DNA of 64,000 bases from Paracoccaceae bacterium (GTDB lineage Bacteria > Pseudomonadota > Alphaproteobacteria > Rhodobacterales > Rhodobacteraceae), in assembly GCA_947371955.1 (NCBI GenBank), contig CANBRQ010000002.1, positions 1 to 64,000 on the forward strand, in the 5' to 3' direction. Under the pieces are notes generated by a model. That model was not told where the DNA came from. It was given only the letters and a program-made list of their open reading frames with translations, and made no database searches. Each line of letters begins with the position of its first letter. Position 1 is the stretch's first letter. Shown here piece by piece: positions 56,622-64,000 of this stretch. A program made the translations under genes and the position numbers.

Positions 56622-57236
56622 TCAATTGTGCCAATTTATAGCACGAAGTGCGGTCAAAGCCATCAGCCTAAGGTCCGAAAAGACCGTCCTGTGGCTTTGG
56701 TAGATCAGGTCGAGGCGGGCTTTGCGGGGCACGCAGCGCCGGGAATAGACCGCATCAGTCTCTTCGGGGGTGCGGCACTTGGCCAGAAGACGCTCTTCGT
56801 GGCGGTGGAAGACCAGCGTGGCAAGGCCCGTGATCCCCGGGCGGCTTTGCAGGACTTGGGCGTAGATCTCGGGGTGACGCTCCACATATAGCCGGAGCGG
56901 GGGGCGGGGGCCGACAAAGCTCATGTCGCCTTTCAGGACGTTCCAAAGCTGCGGCACCTCGTCCAGACGGCAGCGGCGCAGGAAGCGGCCGGTTTTGGTG
57001 ATGCGATTGCGCTTGTCGCCGCCGGAGACACCTTGCTCGGGCGGTACGACGGTCATGGTGCGCAGTTTCCAAAGCTGAAAGGGCCGGTCGGGCGCCCGCA
57101 TCCGCTCGGACAGGTAGAAAAGCGGGCGCCCCTCGCAGACCCAAAGCCACAGCAAAAGCGCAGCAAAGGGAATGGCAAGGATCAGGGCCAGAAGCAGGGC
57201 GAGAACGATGTCCAGGATACGTGTGGACAGGATCAT
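56622..57236 (-). CDS. Initiating sugar transferase (polyprenyl-phosphate phosphoglycosyltransferase, ExoY/WcaJ C-terminal type)
   Basis: [47 protein letters not shown]. Confidence 0.93.
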   Translation of the reverse strand: MILSTRILDIVLALLLALILAIPFAALLLWLWVCEGRPLFYLSERMRAPDRPFQLWKLRTMTVVPPEQGVSGGDKRNRITKTGRFLRRCRLDEVPQLWNVLKGDMSFVGPRPPLRLYVERHPEIYAQVLQSRPGITGLATLVFHRHEERLLAKCRTPEETDAVYSRRCVPRKARLDLIYQSHRTVFSDLRLMALTALRAINWHN

Positions 57237-58102
57237 GGCCAGAGCGCCTTCAGGGCGTTTAGGTCAGCCACGATACCGGAAGCCGTCGCTTCGGGCAGAT
57301 CAATGCAGGTTTTCAGTCGGGTGACCGACAGGGCGACGCGGGGGATGGCGGCCTCTCGCGGTGGGCCGAAGCGCCAAGTTGCACCGAAGGCCGTCAACAG
57401 GTCGGCCATGGGCAAGGCGGGCTCCTGCGCGAGGTTGAGGATTTCGGGCAAGCTATCGCCCTGCGCGGCGGAGGTTAGCAAATGCCGCAGCGCGGCGGCA
57501 AGCGCCTTGGGGCCGATGTAGGACCGTTCCGGCCCACCGGACTGGCCCGGGATCGGGTCCAGCACGACCACGCCCTGACGCGCGCTGGACAACAGTGCAT
57601 CCGCCCCGGCGACATTGCCAAGCCGCAGGATGGTCAGGCCGAAGCCGGAACCGGGTTGGCGCAGGATCTCTTCGGCCTCAAGCTTGGCGCGGCCATAGTC
57701 GCCAAGCGGATCGGGGCTTCGGGTTTCGTCGATCGGGGTCAGTTCCGGGCGATAGACGGCGGCGGTGGACATGAAAAACACGTGCCGCGCGCCGCAGGAT
57801 TGTGCTGCCTCTCGCAAGGCGGCGGCGGAACGGCGGTTTTCCGCCAATCCGGCGGCATCGCCACGCGTTTGTCCGGCCAAATGCAGGAAAATCGCACCCT
57901 TCGGCAACACGGGATGCGGTATTTTTCCAATATCCCATGCGATATCAATATCTTGATTTAATGTACGGGATGACCACAACACCCGCAATCCGGCAATGGC
58001 CACACCCCATTGGACTCGCAGCGCCTGACCGATTCGGCCTTGCGCGCCTGTCACGATCACGCAGGGCTCGCTCCATTGCAGATTAGTCACATATTTATCC
58101 AC
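57233..58102 (-). CDS. NAD-dependent epimerase/dehydratase family protein
   Basis: VIVTGAQGRIGQALR, FFMSTAAVYRP, YGRAKLEAEEIL; start GTG at 58102 with upstream aaggaaag rather than the longer ORF. Confidence 0.82.
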   Translation of the reverse strand: MDKYVTNLQWSEPCVIVTGAQGRIGQALRVQWGVAIAGLRVLWSSRTLNQDIDIAWDIGKIPHPVLPKGAIFLHLAGQTRGDAAGLAENRRSAAALREAAQSCGARHVFFMSTAAVYRPELTPIDETRSPDPLGDYGRAKLEAEEILRQPGSGFGLTILRLGNVAGADALLSSARQGVVVLDPIPGQSGGPERSYIGPKALAAALRHLLTSAAQGDSLPEILNLAQEPALPMADLLTAFGATWRFGPPREAAIPRVALSVTRLKTCIDLPEATASGIVADLNALKALWP

Positions 58103-58210
58103 AAAGCTTTCCTTAACCGTATTCCAATACGATTGACCCGCCAAGACTCCGCAGTATGTACTGCACCCAATTGAAATCCAGCCCATGCGGGCCGGATGCA
58201 GGAGTCCCGC

Positions 58211-59344
58211 ATGTCTGCACGTTTTCGTTCTGTCGTTCCCGCGATTGTCCTGATGGGTTTGGTTGGTCCTTTGGCCTCGTGCTCTCCGCCGCAGGATGTG
58301 GCGGATGTGGCGCAGGTGGTGGCGGGGGTGAACCGGCCAGATGCGAATTTTGCGGTGGAACTGGTGACGCGCGATACGCCGGAAGTCGTGGCGGAATGGC
58401 CCAATAGCCATCCGCAGCAAAGCCTGGGCTGGATCACCCATCAGCGCACCTCGTCTGACCCGTTGATCGCGCCCGGCGACAAGCTGAGCCTTGCCGTCTG
58501 GGACAATGACGACACCTCGCTGCTGTCGTCGCCGGCGCAAAAGGTCATCCAGTTGCCGGACTTGCGGGTGTCCAGCGATGGGACGATCTTCCTGCCCTAT
58601 GTCGACAAGGTCTATGTCGCCAAGATGACCCCGGAAGAAGCGCGGGTTGCCATTCAGCAGAAACTGCTGGCGATCATCCCCTCGGCGCAGGTTCAGCTGA
58701 ACTATGGCTCGGGCACGCAGAATTCGGTCGTTGTGCTTTCGGGCGTGGCCAATCCGGGCAATGTGTCACTGACCGACCGCAGCACCACGGTGACCAGCGT
58801 GATCGCGCAGTCGGGCGGGGTGCCGGTGGGCATGGCAAACCCGCAGATCAACCTGCAACGCGATGGCAAGCTGTACCGGATTTCGGCGGATACCCTGCTG
58901 CAGCATCCGGAACTGGATACGACGCTGCGCGGCGGCGACAAGGTGTTCATCACGCCGGATGACCGCTATTTCATGTCGCTGGGCGCGGCGGGGAAAGAGG
59001 CGGTCATCAACTTCACCCGCGACGAGATCACCACGCTGGAGGCGATGTCGCTGGTGGGCGGGTTGGATCAGGGCACGGCTGACCCCAAGGGCATTCTGAT
59101 CCTGCGCAACTATCCGGCATCTGCCGTGCGGAGCGACACGAAAAAGGGGCCGCCGAAGCAGCGGATGATCTTCTCGTTCGACCTGACCACGGCCGATGGC
59201 TTGTTCAGCGCAGGTGAGTTCAAGGTTGAGGACCGCGATCTGGTGCTGGTGACGCAAAGCCCGCTGGTCAACACGCGGACGATCCTGAACTTCGTGAGCG
59301 GCTTCCTGTCGACGGGCCGCACGGTGATTGCCGCCACGAACTGA
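58211..59344 (+). CDS. Polysaccharide export outer-membrane lipoprotein (Wza/KpsD family)
   Basis: Lipobox PLASCS; DPLIAPGDKLSLAVWDND, LRVSSDGTIFLPYVDKVYVAKMTPEEARVAIQ, GVANPGNVSLTDRSTTVTSVIAQSGG. Confidence 0.9.
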   Translation: MSARFRSVVPAIVLMGLVGPLASCSPPQDVADVAQVVAGVNRPDANFAVELVTRDTPEVVAEWPNSHPQQSLGWITHQRTSSDPLIAPGDKLSLAVWDNDDTSLLSSPAQKVIQLPDLRVSSDGTIFLPYVDKVYVAKMTPEEARVAIQQKLLAIIPSAQVQLNYGSGTQNSVVVLSGVANPGNVSLTDRSTTVTSVIAQSGGVPVGMANPQINLQRDGKLYRISADTLLQHPELDTTLRGGDKVFITPDDRYFMSLGAAGKEAVINFTRDEITTLEAMSLVGGLDQGTADPKGILILRNYPASAVRSDTKKGPPKQRMIFSFDLTTADGLFSAGEFKVEDRDLVLVTQSPLVNTRTILNFVSGFLSTGRTVIAATN

Positions 59345-59347
59345 GGA

Positions 59348-59791
59348 CTATTCGGCGTCTTCCAGCCTTATGCGCAACTCGCGCAGCACCGGCAGCACGG
59401 CACGGACCCGGTCCGTGCCGATCGCTTTGACGATATCGGCAATCAAAGGGGCGACCGACTGCACCGCTGCGTCGCGGGCGGCACGACCGGCGGGACTGAT
59501 CGCCACGAACTTCTGGCGGGCATCGTCCCAATCGGGTCGGATATGCACATGCCCGGCCCATTCCAGTTTCGACAGCGTGTTGGTCATCGCCCCGCGGGTC
59601 AGGTGAAATGCCTTGGCCAGTTGCGCCGGGGTACGTTCTTCCTGCAGGCGGGCGAGGTGGTTCAGCACGGAAAAGTGCGACAATTCCATGCCCTTGGGCA
59701 AAACCTTGGAGATGCGGTTGCGCGCCAGCTGATCCGCAATCAGCAACTCGCCGAACAGCGAGACGGCTAGGTCTTCGGTCCGCTCGGTCAT
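59348..59791 (-). CDS. MarR-family transcriptional regulator
   Basis: LPKGMELSHFSVLNHLARLQEERTPAQLAKAFHLTRGAMTNTLSKLEWAGHV. Confidence 0.9.
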   Translation of the reverse strand: MTERTEDLAVSLFGELLIADQLARNRISKVLPKGMELSHFSVLNHLARLQEERTPAQLAKAFHLTRGAMTNTLSKLEWAGHVHIRPDWDDARQKFVAISPAGRAARDAAVQSVAPLIADIVKAIGTDRVRAVLPVLRELRIRLEDAE

Positions 59792-59804
59792 GGCCCGATC
59801 TCAG

Positions 59805-60635
59805 TCATGGTCCGTCGAAGTCCCGGTCATGTGTGAGGGACGGCACGCGGCGGCGGGCGTCGTCGACTTTGAATAGGTCGAGGTCGACCAGCGTGACGCC
59901 GGGCTCTGTCCCGCCATCAGCCAGCACCTCGCCCCAAGGGGCCACGGCAAGGCTGTGGCCGTGGGTACGGCGGCCCTTGCCGTTGGTTTCCGTGTGAAAG
60001 CCGGTTTGGGCGGGGGCAAGGACGAAAGCACCGCTTTCAATGGCGCGGGCCCGCAGCAGGGTTTCCCAATGGGCGGCGCCGGTGATGTGGTTGAAGGCGG
60101 CGGGCACTGTCAAAACTTGCGCGCCGGCTTTCGCCAGCCGGCGGTAGAGATGCGGGAAGCGGACGTCATAGCAGACGGTCATGCCGATTTTCGCGAAGGG
60201 GGTTTCCGCCAACACCGCTTTGGTGCCGGGACGGAAGCCTGCGGATTCACGGTAGACCTCAGTTTCCGAGACGTTCACGTCGAACATGTGGATCTTGTCG
60301 TATTTGGCCGCGATGTCACCTTGCGGGGTGATCAGGAAGGATCGGTTGGCAAAGCGGCCGTCCTCGTCTCCGGTCAGAAGCGCCAGTGAGCCAATCAGCA
60401 GCCAGATACCCAGGTGCGCCGCGTCCTCCCGCAGGGCTGCCAAGGTTTCATCCTCGGACTCCAGCCGCAGCAAGGACCTTTGCACGGCGCGGTTGGACCA
60501 GAGGCCGTTGGTGCATTCCGGGGTCAGGACGAAGCCTGCACCTTGTGCCTGGGCTTGCCGCACATAGCCCCGCGTGGCTGCGAGGTTTTGTGCCAGATCA
60601 TCGCTGACGTTCAGCTGAACAAGAGCAGCCCGCAT
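59805..60635 (-). CDS. Carbon-nitrogen hydrolase (Nit1-like deaminated glutathione amidase family)
   Basis: Catalytic E (FVLTPECT), K (AAKYDKIHMFDV), C (IGMTVCYDVRFPHLYRRLA). Confidence 0.93.
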   Translation of the reverse strand: MRAALVQLNVSDDLAQNLAATRGYVRQAQAQGAGFVLTPECTNGLWSNRAVQRSLLRLESEDETLAALREDAAHLGIWLLIGSLALLTGDEDGRFANRSFLITPQGDIAAKYDKIHMFDVNVSETEVYRESAGFRPGTKAVLAETPFAKIGMTVCYDVRFPHLYRRLAKAGAQVLTVPAAFNHITGAAHWETLLRARAIESGAFVLAPAQTGFHTETNGKGRRTHGHSLAVAPWGEVLADGGTEPGVTLVDLDLFKVDDARRRVPSLTHDRDFDGP

Positions 60636-60640
60636 CGGCG

Positions 60641-60895
60641 TCAGGCCAGAAGCGGGTCAAGCGCCCCGGCATGGTCCAACGCGTGGATGTCATCGCAGCC
60701 GCCGACATGCTGGCCGCCGATGAAAATTTGCGGGACGGTGCGGCTCCCATTGGCGCGGCGGGTCATCGTCTCGCGCAGCATGGGGTCGCGGCCGACGTCG
60801 ATTTCGGTGAAAGCCACGCCCTTTTTGGTGAGCAGGCGCTTGGCGGCGACGCAATAGGGGCAGGTTTGGGTCGTATAGATCTCAACAGGTTTCAT
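60641..60895 (-). CDS. grxC: Glutaredoxin 3
   Basis: CPYCVAAKRLL active site, TVPQIFIGGQHVGGCDDI. Confidence 0.95.
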   Translation of the reverse strand: MKPVEIYTTQTCPYCVAAKRLLTKKGVAFTEIDVGRDPMLRETMTRRANGSRTVPQIFIGGQHVGGCDDIHALDHAGALDPLLA

Positions 60896-60932
60896 GAGCG
60901 TAATCCTTGGGCCATGGGGCGACTATACTGAC

Positions 60933-61652
60933 TTAAGCATCCTTCGCAACGCGCGCCATGACCAGAACGGAAACCCCTATTGCACCGGCGGCAACGCAGG
61001 CTTCGGCCCCTGCAGCCAAAGTGGCGCCGGATGTCATCACGTCATCGACCAGCAGAACATGCCGGCCCTGGACCTTGACCAGATGCCGCGGATGCAGGGT
61101 CAGGGCGGCGGACATGTTGGCAAAGCGGCCGTCGCGGGTCAGCCCATCCTGCGACCCGGTAGAGCGGCGGCGTTGCAGAAGGTCGGGGCAATGCTCCAGC
61201 TTGGCCAGTTTGGCGATGCGGGAGGAGAGCAAAGCCGCCTGATTGTACCGCCGCTTGAGCAGCCGCAGCCAATGCAGCGGGATCGGGGCCACAAGCATAT
61301 CGGGAACCAGCAGGGGCGCTGCGGCCTTGAACATCCAGTCCGCCGCAGGGCGGGCGAGGTCGAGCCGGTCGCCATGTTTCAGGGCCAGAACCAGCTTCCG
61401 GCCATTGTCGCGGTACATCAACGCCGCGCGTCCCGCTGTCCAGGGCCGGGCGAAGGTCAGGCAGTCGTCGCAGAGGGGGTCGCGGTCGTCCTCTCCGGGC
61501 AGGGACACCCCGCAATGGTTGCAGACAAGGCCCGTGATGAAGGGCGTGTCACGCCAGCAGTCGCCGCACAGGCCGAAATCGCTGGTCACCCGCGCCCCGC
61601 AGGACAGGCATTGCGGCGGGTAAAGCAGGTGCAGCAAGGCTTGCATTCCCAT
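60933..61652 (-). CDS. ComF family phosphoribosyltransferase-like protein
   Basis: Zn-ribbon Cys motifs, NQAALLSSRIAKL, VLLVDDVMTSGATLAAGAEA. Confidence 0.93.
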   Translation of the reverse strand: MGMQALLHLLYPPQCLSCGARVTSDFGLCGDCWRDTPFITGLVCNHCGVSLPGEDDRDPLCDDCLTFARPWTAGRAALMYRDNGRKLVLALKHGDRLDLARPAADWMFKAAAPLLVPDMLVAPIPLHWLRLLKRRYNQAALLSSRIAKLAKLEHCPDLLQRRRSTGSQDGLTRDGRFANMSAALTLHPRHLVKVQGRHVLLVDDVMTSGATLAAGAEACVAAGAIGVSVLVMARVAKDA

Positions 61653-61675
61653 CCGTCTCTCCTTAGGTCCGCGCC

Positions 61676-62488
61676 ATGCAGACACCGCCGCTTCTGACCG
61701 ACCGCCCGACGCTGATGCGCAACCGCGCCCGCGCCACCGCCCTGTTCCTGCAGGAGATGGCCGTGGCCGAGGCGCAGGATCGTCTGGCCGAGGTTAACAG
61801 AACCTTTACGGCACCTCTGGTCGTGACAGGTTTTCCGCATTTGTGGCCGGAAATGCCCACGATTGCCGATGACGAAGTTTTGGCGGCCGAAGTGCAGGGT
61901 CACGATCTTGTGATCAGCGCGCTGACGCTTCACTGGGCGAATGACCCGGTCGGGCAATTGGTTCAGTGCCGCAGGGCGCTGAAGCCAGACGGCTGGTTCA
62001 TGGCGCTGATGTTCGGCGGGCAGACTTTGCATGAGTTGCGGGCCTGCCTGGCGCAAGCTGAGGCGGAGGTGACAGGCGGCCTCAGCCCCCGCGTGCTGCC
62101 GATGGCAGAGATCCGCGACTTGGGCGGCTTGTTGCAGCGGGCGGGGTTTGCGCTGCCGGTGGCGGACAGTTTTACCACGCAAGTGCGCTATCGTGATGCG
62201 TTTCACCTGATGCGTGACCTGCGCGCGATGGGAGAGGGCAATGCCCTGGCCCAACGTTTGCGCAGGCCGACGCGTCGGGCAGTGTTTATCCGTGCGGCGG
62301 AGTTGTACCAGCAGACCTACGCCGGACCGGATGGCCTGATTCCGGCGACGTTCGAGATGATTGTCCTGACCGGTTGGGCCCCGCATGACAGCCAGCCGAA
62401 ACCACTTCGGCCCGGTTCTGCGGCAACGCGCCTGTCAGATGCGCTTGGTGCCGCAGAACTGAAGCTGCCGCGCGATCCGGGGCTTTGA
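61676..62488 (+). CDS. SAM-dependent methyltransferase-like protein (NDUFAF5-like) with degenerate motif I
   Basis: RNRARATALFLQEMAVAEAQDRLAEVNRTF; HDLVISALTLHWANDPVGQLVQCRRALKPDGWFMALMFGGQTLHELR. Confidence 0.82.
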   Translation: MQTPPLLTDRPTLMRNRARATALFLQEMAVAEAQDRLAEVNRTFTAPLVVTGFPHLWPEMPTIADDEVLAAEVQGHDLVISALTLHWANDPVGQLVQCRRALKPDGWFMALMFGGQTLHELRACLAQAEAEVTGGLSPRVLPMAEIRDLGGLLQRAGFALPVADSFTTQVRYRDAFHLMRDLRAMGEGNALAQRLRRPTRRAVFIRAAELYQQTYAGPDGLIPATFEMIVLTGWAPHDSQPKPLRPGSAATRLSDALGAAELKLPRDPGL

Positions 62489-62537
62489 CGCAGGCACAAT
62501 TGCCGCTATCTGAGGCGCAACACCCAAGGAGCGATTT

Positions 62538-63599
62538 ATGTTTGACGTGACCTCAGGACTTGGCCGTTTGGCCCATGCTCCGGCCAACCATCCTGCCGTG
62601 AAGCCTGCCAAGGTCGGCGTTCTGCTGGCCAATCTGGGCACGCCCGATGGCTATGACTACTGGTCGATGCGCCGCTATCTGAACGAATTCCTGTCGGACA
62701 AGCGCGTGGTGGACTTGCCGGACTGGAAATGGCAACCGATTCTGCAAGGCATCATCCTGACCTTCCGGCCGTCGAAATCCGGGGCGAACTACAAGTCGAT
62801 CTGGAACGAGGAACTGAACGAAAGCCCCCTGCTGACGATCACCAAGCAGCAGACCTCGGCGATCCGGGAAAGCCTTGAGGCGATCTATGGCGACCGGGTC
62901 GTGGTCGATTTCTGCATGCGTTACGGCAATCCGTCGACCCCGTCCAAGGTGCGGGCGATGGTGGAGGCCGGGTGCGAGAAGATTCTGTTCTTCCCCCTGT
63001 ACCCCCACTATGCCGGCGCCACTTCGGCCACCGCCAATGATGCGTTCTTCAGGGCCTTGGCCACGGAGAAGCGGCAGCCCTCGGCCCGGACTGTTGCGGA
63101 GTATTTCGAGCATCCCTTGTATATCAAGGCCCTCGCCCAATCGGTGACCGAGGCCTATGCCAAGCTGGATCACAAGCCCGACGCTTTGGTGACCAGCTAT
63201 CACGGCATGCCGCAGCGCTACTTGATGGAGGGTGACCCCTATCATTGCCAATGCATGAAGACGACTCGTCTGCTGCGTGAGGCATTGGGTTGGGAAAAGG
63301 GCTCGATCGATGTCAGCTTCCAGTCGGTGTTTGGCCGGGAAGTCTGGCTGAAGCCTTATACTGTGGAACACGTGGCCGAATTGGCCAAGGCGGGCAAAAA
63401 GCGGATAGCGGTGATGGCCCCGGCCTTCTCGGCCGATTGCATTGAAACGCTTGAGGAAATCAAAGGCGAGATTTGCGAGGCCTTCCTGCATGCGGGCGGG
63501 GAAAGCTTCACCTATATCCCCTGCCTGAACGCAGAGCCTGCCCATGTGACCGCCCTGACGGCGGTGATCCGCGACAATCTGGGTGGCTGGCTCGCCTGA
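62538..63599 (+). CDS. hemH: Ferrochelatase
   Basis: VLLANLGTPDGYDYWSMRRYLNEFLSDKRVVD, YGNPSTPSKV, TSYHGMPQRYLMEGDPYHCQCMKTTRLL, APAFSADCIETLEEI. Confidence 0.97.
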   Translation: MFDVTSGLGRLAHAPANHPAVKPAKVGVLLANLGTPDGYDYWSMRRYLNEFLSDKRVVDLPDWKWQPILQGIILTFRPSKSGANYKSIWNEELNESPLLTITKQQTSAIRESLEAIYGDRVVVDFCMRYGNPSTPSKVRAMVEAGCEKILFFPLYPHYAGATSATANDAFFRALATEKRQPSARTVAEYFEHPLYIKALAQSVTEAYAKLDHKPDALVTSYHGMPQRYLMEGDPYHCQCMKTTRLLREALGWEKGSIDVSFQSVFGREVWLKPYTVEHVAELAKAGKKRIAVMAPAFSADCIETLEEIKGEICEAFLHAGGESFTYIPCLNAEPAHVTALTAVIRDNLGGWLA

Positions 63600-63628
63600 G
63601 CCGCGCCGCCAGAACGTCTGACCAAATG

Positions 63629-63659
63629 AAAAGGACGGCAGGTTAGTGCCGTCCTTTTG
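63629..63659. terminator. Bidirectional intrinsic terminator after hemH
   Basis: aaaaggacggca-ggttag-tgccgtcctttt, perfect 12-bp stem with A/T flanks. Confidence 0.85.
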
Positions 63660-63682
63660 CGAATTGGATAGGCCCGTTTGGA

Positions 63683-63874
63683 TCAGTTGCCAGCGGCAAC
63701 AGCAGCGACAACCAGCAGCAGCAGCAGCGGAACGACGATACCGCCGGCCGACGAAGAGTTGGTGGTCGCAGCAGCGACGACGGGAGCGGGTTCAACAACC
63801 GGCTGAGCCATGCCGCCAGCGAAAGCGGTGGAAGCGGCCAGCGACAGGGCAGCGGCGAGGGCGAATTTTTTCAT
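63683..63874 (-). CDS. Small secreted/membrane protein (63 aa)
   Basis: Signal peptide MKKFALAAALSLAASTAFA then short linker and hydrophobic VVPLLLLLVVAAVAAGN C-terminus. Confidence 0.6.
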   Translation of the reverse strand: MKKFALAAALSLAASTAFAGGMAQPVVEPAPVVAAATTNSSSAGGIVVPLLLLLVVAAVAAGN

Positions 63875-64000
63875 CTTGGTCTCCGTTTTGATTCATCCGG
63901 TCGCTTCACCAGCGAAGGCGCGACAGAATTGTTGCTCGTGGCAGCATAAAAGCATTTTGGCGGCGGATTTGCAACCGCCCGACGCCGCGTTTGCGGAAGT

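Noticed and set aside
56496-56645. AT-richer gap between capD-like and sugar transferase genes considered as a possible ncRNA or horizontally acquired junction
   Set aside because: Short, no clear stem structure, no mobile-gene remnants; may just be a promoter region.
63700-63735. cagcagcagcagc microsatellite-like run
   Set aside because: Explained as Leu codons (minus strand) of the hydrophobic tail of the 63-aa protein.
1-64000. CRISPR arrays, tRNA/rRNA genes, insertion sequences, prophage or known anti-phage defence genes
   Set aside because: None seen on reading: no regularly spaced direct repeats, no transposase/integrase motifs, no cloverleaf or rRNA-like sequence. A tRNAscan/ISfinder/DefenseFinder run would be needed for certainty.

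Overview
High-GC alphaproteobacterial chromosomal window, most consistent with Rhodobacteraceae/Rhodobacterales judging by protein flavour and gene neighbourhoods. It is densely packed with about 59 supportable CDS. I saw no rRNA, tRNA, CRISPR array, transposase or phage gene. Main blocks: msrPQ; Kef-type antiporter; fasciclin protein; clpB; queG; divergent ohrR/ohr; SDR and amidinotransferase; a fused Gfo/Idh-aldo/keto reductase; ilvE; a petP/petR-like MarR + response regulator pair; GH38 alpha-mannosidase; a complete chemotaxis operon (STAS-cheY-cheA-cheW-cheR-cheY-hypothetical-mcp-cheB-cheD); HDAC-like/xseB/ispA/dxs; a RidA-DUF1028-LysR-flavin amine dehydrogenase-amidohydrolase catabolic cluster; ubiG; tamAB; a yjbEFH-type exopolysaccharide locus with capD-like, sugar transferase, epimerase and wza-like genes; grxC/comF/NDUFAF5-like/hemH. 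Best leads: (1) a 125-aa protein in the che operon carrying a CheZ-like DLxxQ helix motif; (2) a CheB whose receiver domain has lost its acidic pocket and phospho-acceptor Asp; (3) a trimethylamine-dehydrogenase-family enzyme with the histamine-dehydrogenase-type substitutions (Gln60, Asp in place of Trp355), linked to RidA; (4) a two-enzyme Gfo/Idh-AKR fusion; (5) an exact 99-codon repeat array in TamB; (6) several palindromic elements. All family calls come from reading motifs and were not confirmed by database search.
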